DNA of 64,000 nucleotides, taken from Panax quinquefolius (Eukaryota > Streptophyta > Magnoliopsida > Apiales > Araliaceae). The notes under the pieces are model-generated. The model was not told the DNA's origin and ran no database searches. It saw only the letters and a list, made by a program, of their open reading frames with translations. Shown one piece after another: positions 63,036-64,000 of this stretch. Where the stretch lies: assembly GCA_020205615.1 (NCBI GenBank), contig CM035170.1, forward strand, positions 115,366,213 to 115,430,212. The letters run 5' to 3'. The position numbers were made by a program, and so were the translations under genes. The number at the start of each line of letters is the position of its first letter. Position 1 is the first letter of the stretch.

Positions 63036-63695
63036 TTCCATTCATAATAATTTGTTGTTAAAAGTACTATTCAAACAATTATATCTAACACCGTTTATGG
63101 ATTAAATAGAGTTTGGACCATGTCGTTAGAAGGAGTAACGACATGTCTATTCTTTCTGGCGACTCGAGAAATTATTGCGATGTCTTCTAATTTAAAATTC
63201 ATAGCGACAGAGACAAAATGTTATCGTTTTGCCATATCACTAAATGTTCTAGTGGCAGGTTAAAACAGATCTGATTGATGGATAACAATCTGTTGTTGGA
63301 ATAGTTTGTTTCTTTTAGTTGCCGAGAAGAAGAGAGAAAGAAGAGGAAAGAGAGTCATAGTCCTTTGTAAATTCAACAAAGTGCGAGAATTTTTTAAGTT
63401 CTTACCGATGCAATCACGTAAAATTGTTGAAAGAGTTTGCACCAACTATTGTAAACTCTTTAAAACAGTTGGTGTATCGACTTTTTTACATACATGCAAC
63501 CTAGATGATACATTATTCGTGCGAGCATGTTTATGACTTGTTGCAATTCTAATTTCAAATTTATTTGTTGCATGTTTATTGGAATAATAGTTTTAATAAC
63601 CGACTGCTATGGATAGAATCGACTGCTATGCAATAGTATTTTTTGGAGAGAATTTATGTTTATAGAGGATGAAAAGATAGTAAGCAATTGATGAG
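63033..63695. other. Intergenic DNA, no gene seen
   Basis: One 76-codon open frame (63306-63536) has no recognisable features and no support for expression. The motif gcgaca/gacatgtc recurs, in keeping with diverged transposon sequence continuing from 62530. Confidence 0.4.
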
Positions 63696-63770
63696 CTCTA
63701 GCTCTAGCTCAGTTGGTGTAATATGCCTATTGTAAAGTAAACGATCCTATGTTTAAACGAAACCACATGC
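63696..63770 (+). mobile_element. tRNA-like sequence, possible SINE head
   Basis: TAGCTCAGTTGG at 63705-63716 is an exact match to the RNA polymerase III box A consensus (TRGCNNAGYNGG). About 34 bases on, gtttaaacg (63751-63759) resembles a box B with GTTC changed to GTTT. The sequence between does not fold as a good tRNA, so a tRNA-derived SINE or a decayed tRNA pseudogene is more likely than a working tRNA. Confidence 0.45.
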
Positions 63771-64000
63771 TATGAATACTCTACAGCTTCATTTTTATTC
63801 AACATTGGCCAGCTCATCATTTTTAAAATTTTAGCACACATGTCGTAAGACGCAATATTTGAATTAAATTTAGTAATGACCGGGTCGGATACATAAAAAT
63901 AAAAGTTTGGACCCATTTGAGGATCACGGACCACCATGGTATCTCAATGTATCACGTGAGTTGACCAGAGATGAAGAGTTCAATTTTTAATTTTACAATA
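63771..64000. other. Window end, no gene seen
   Basis: Possibly the body of the SINE that begins at about 63696; nothing else is recognisable. Confidence 0.3.

Noticed and set aside
63306..63536. 76-codon frame as a small gene
   Set aside because: No family features, no convincing context, and likely transposon-derived surroundings.

Overview
The window is plant nuclear DNA, most likely from a eudicot. The evidence is a nest of Ty3/gypsy chromovirus retrotransposons with long LTRs (Tekay/Del-type pol ends), a Ty1/copia solo LTR, and spliced genes with clear plant homologues: a MOS11/THO1-like mRNA-export factor, a clade-D protein phosphatase 2C and a plant coiled-coil protein. No bacterial, organellar or CRISPR features were seen.

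Positions 1-49639 are one continuous block of nested, decayed LTR retrotransposons. Two related LTR types occur: type A (about 2.6-2.8 kb, beginning TGTAAGACC or TCAGAAGACC) and type B (about 2.4-2.6 kb, beginning TGTAAGACCCCAAC). Both end in GCGTCACA. I resolve six elements, named E1-E6 here. E1 (1-8520) lies in the gag leader of E2 (8521-17562), and E2 lies in the pol of E3 (17563-20147). A partial type-A LTR (20148-21268) follows. E4 is split into 21269-21764 and 40944-49639. E5 (21765-30960) lies in E4 pol. E6 (minus strand, 30961-40943) lies in the 3' LTR of E5. Three solo gypsy LTRs (8871-11278, 43678-46299, 46578-49212) and one copia solo LTR (24978-26836) are inserted in these. Perfect 5-bp target duplications prove two of them (GGTAA and TCATT). 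All gypsy reading frames are broken.

E1 and E5 lack the same three blocks (RT catalytic core, RNase H core, integrase) but keep gag, zinc knuckle, protease, the C-terminal chromodomain-like region, PBS, PPT and LTRs. They look like a mobilised non-autonomous subfamily, and are the best candidate for something undescribed. E6 has different flanking pentamers at two intact LTR ends, as expected from recombination between two separate insertions.

Positions 49640-64000 are gene-bearing. Two minus-strand gene relics abut near 51.36 kb: an F-box-associated domain fragment and a trihelix (SIP1-clade) pseudogene with an in-frame stop. Then come the MOS11-like gene (52572-54293, +, five exons), the PP2C gene (56995-59044, -, four coding exons) and the coiled-coil gene (61180-62241, -, three exons). 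The end of the window holds (TA)n tracts, an inverted-repeat transposon-like patch and a tRNA-like SINE head. The genes are independent; nothing suggests a shared pathway.

Repeat copies differ from one another mostly by small indels and substitutions at CAG/CTG/CCG/CGG sites, while the genes read cleanly. I suspect that part of the apparent decay in the repeat block is sequencing error at CHG-methylated cytosines, so exact base calls and frame breaks there should be treated with caution.
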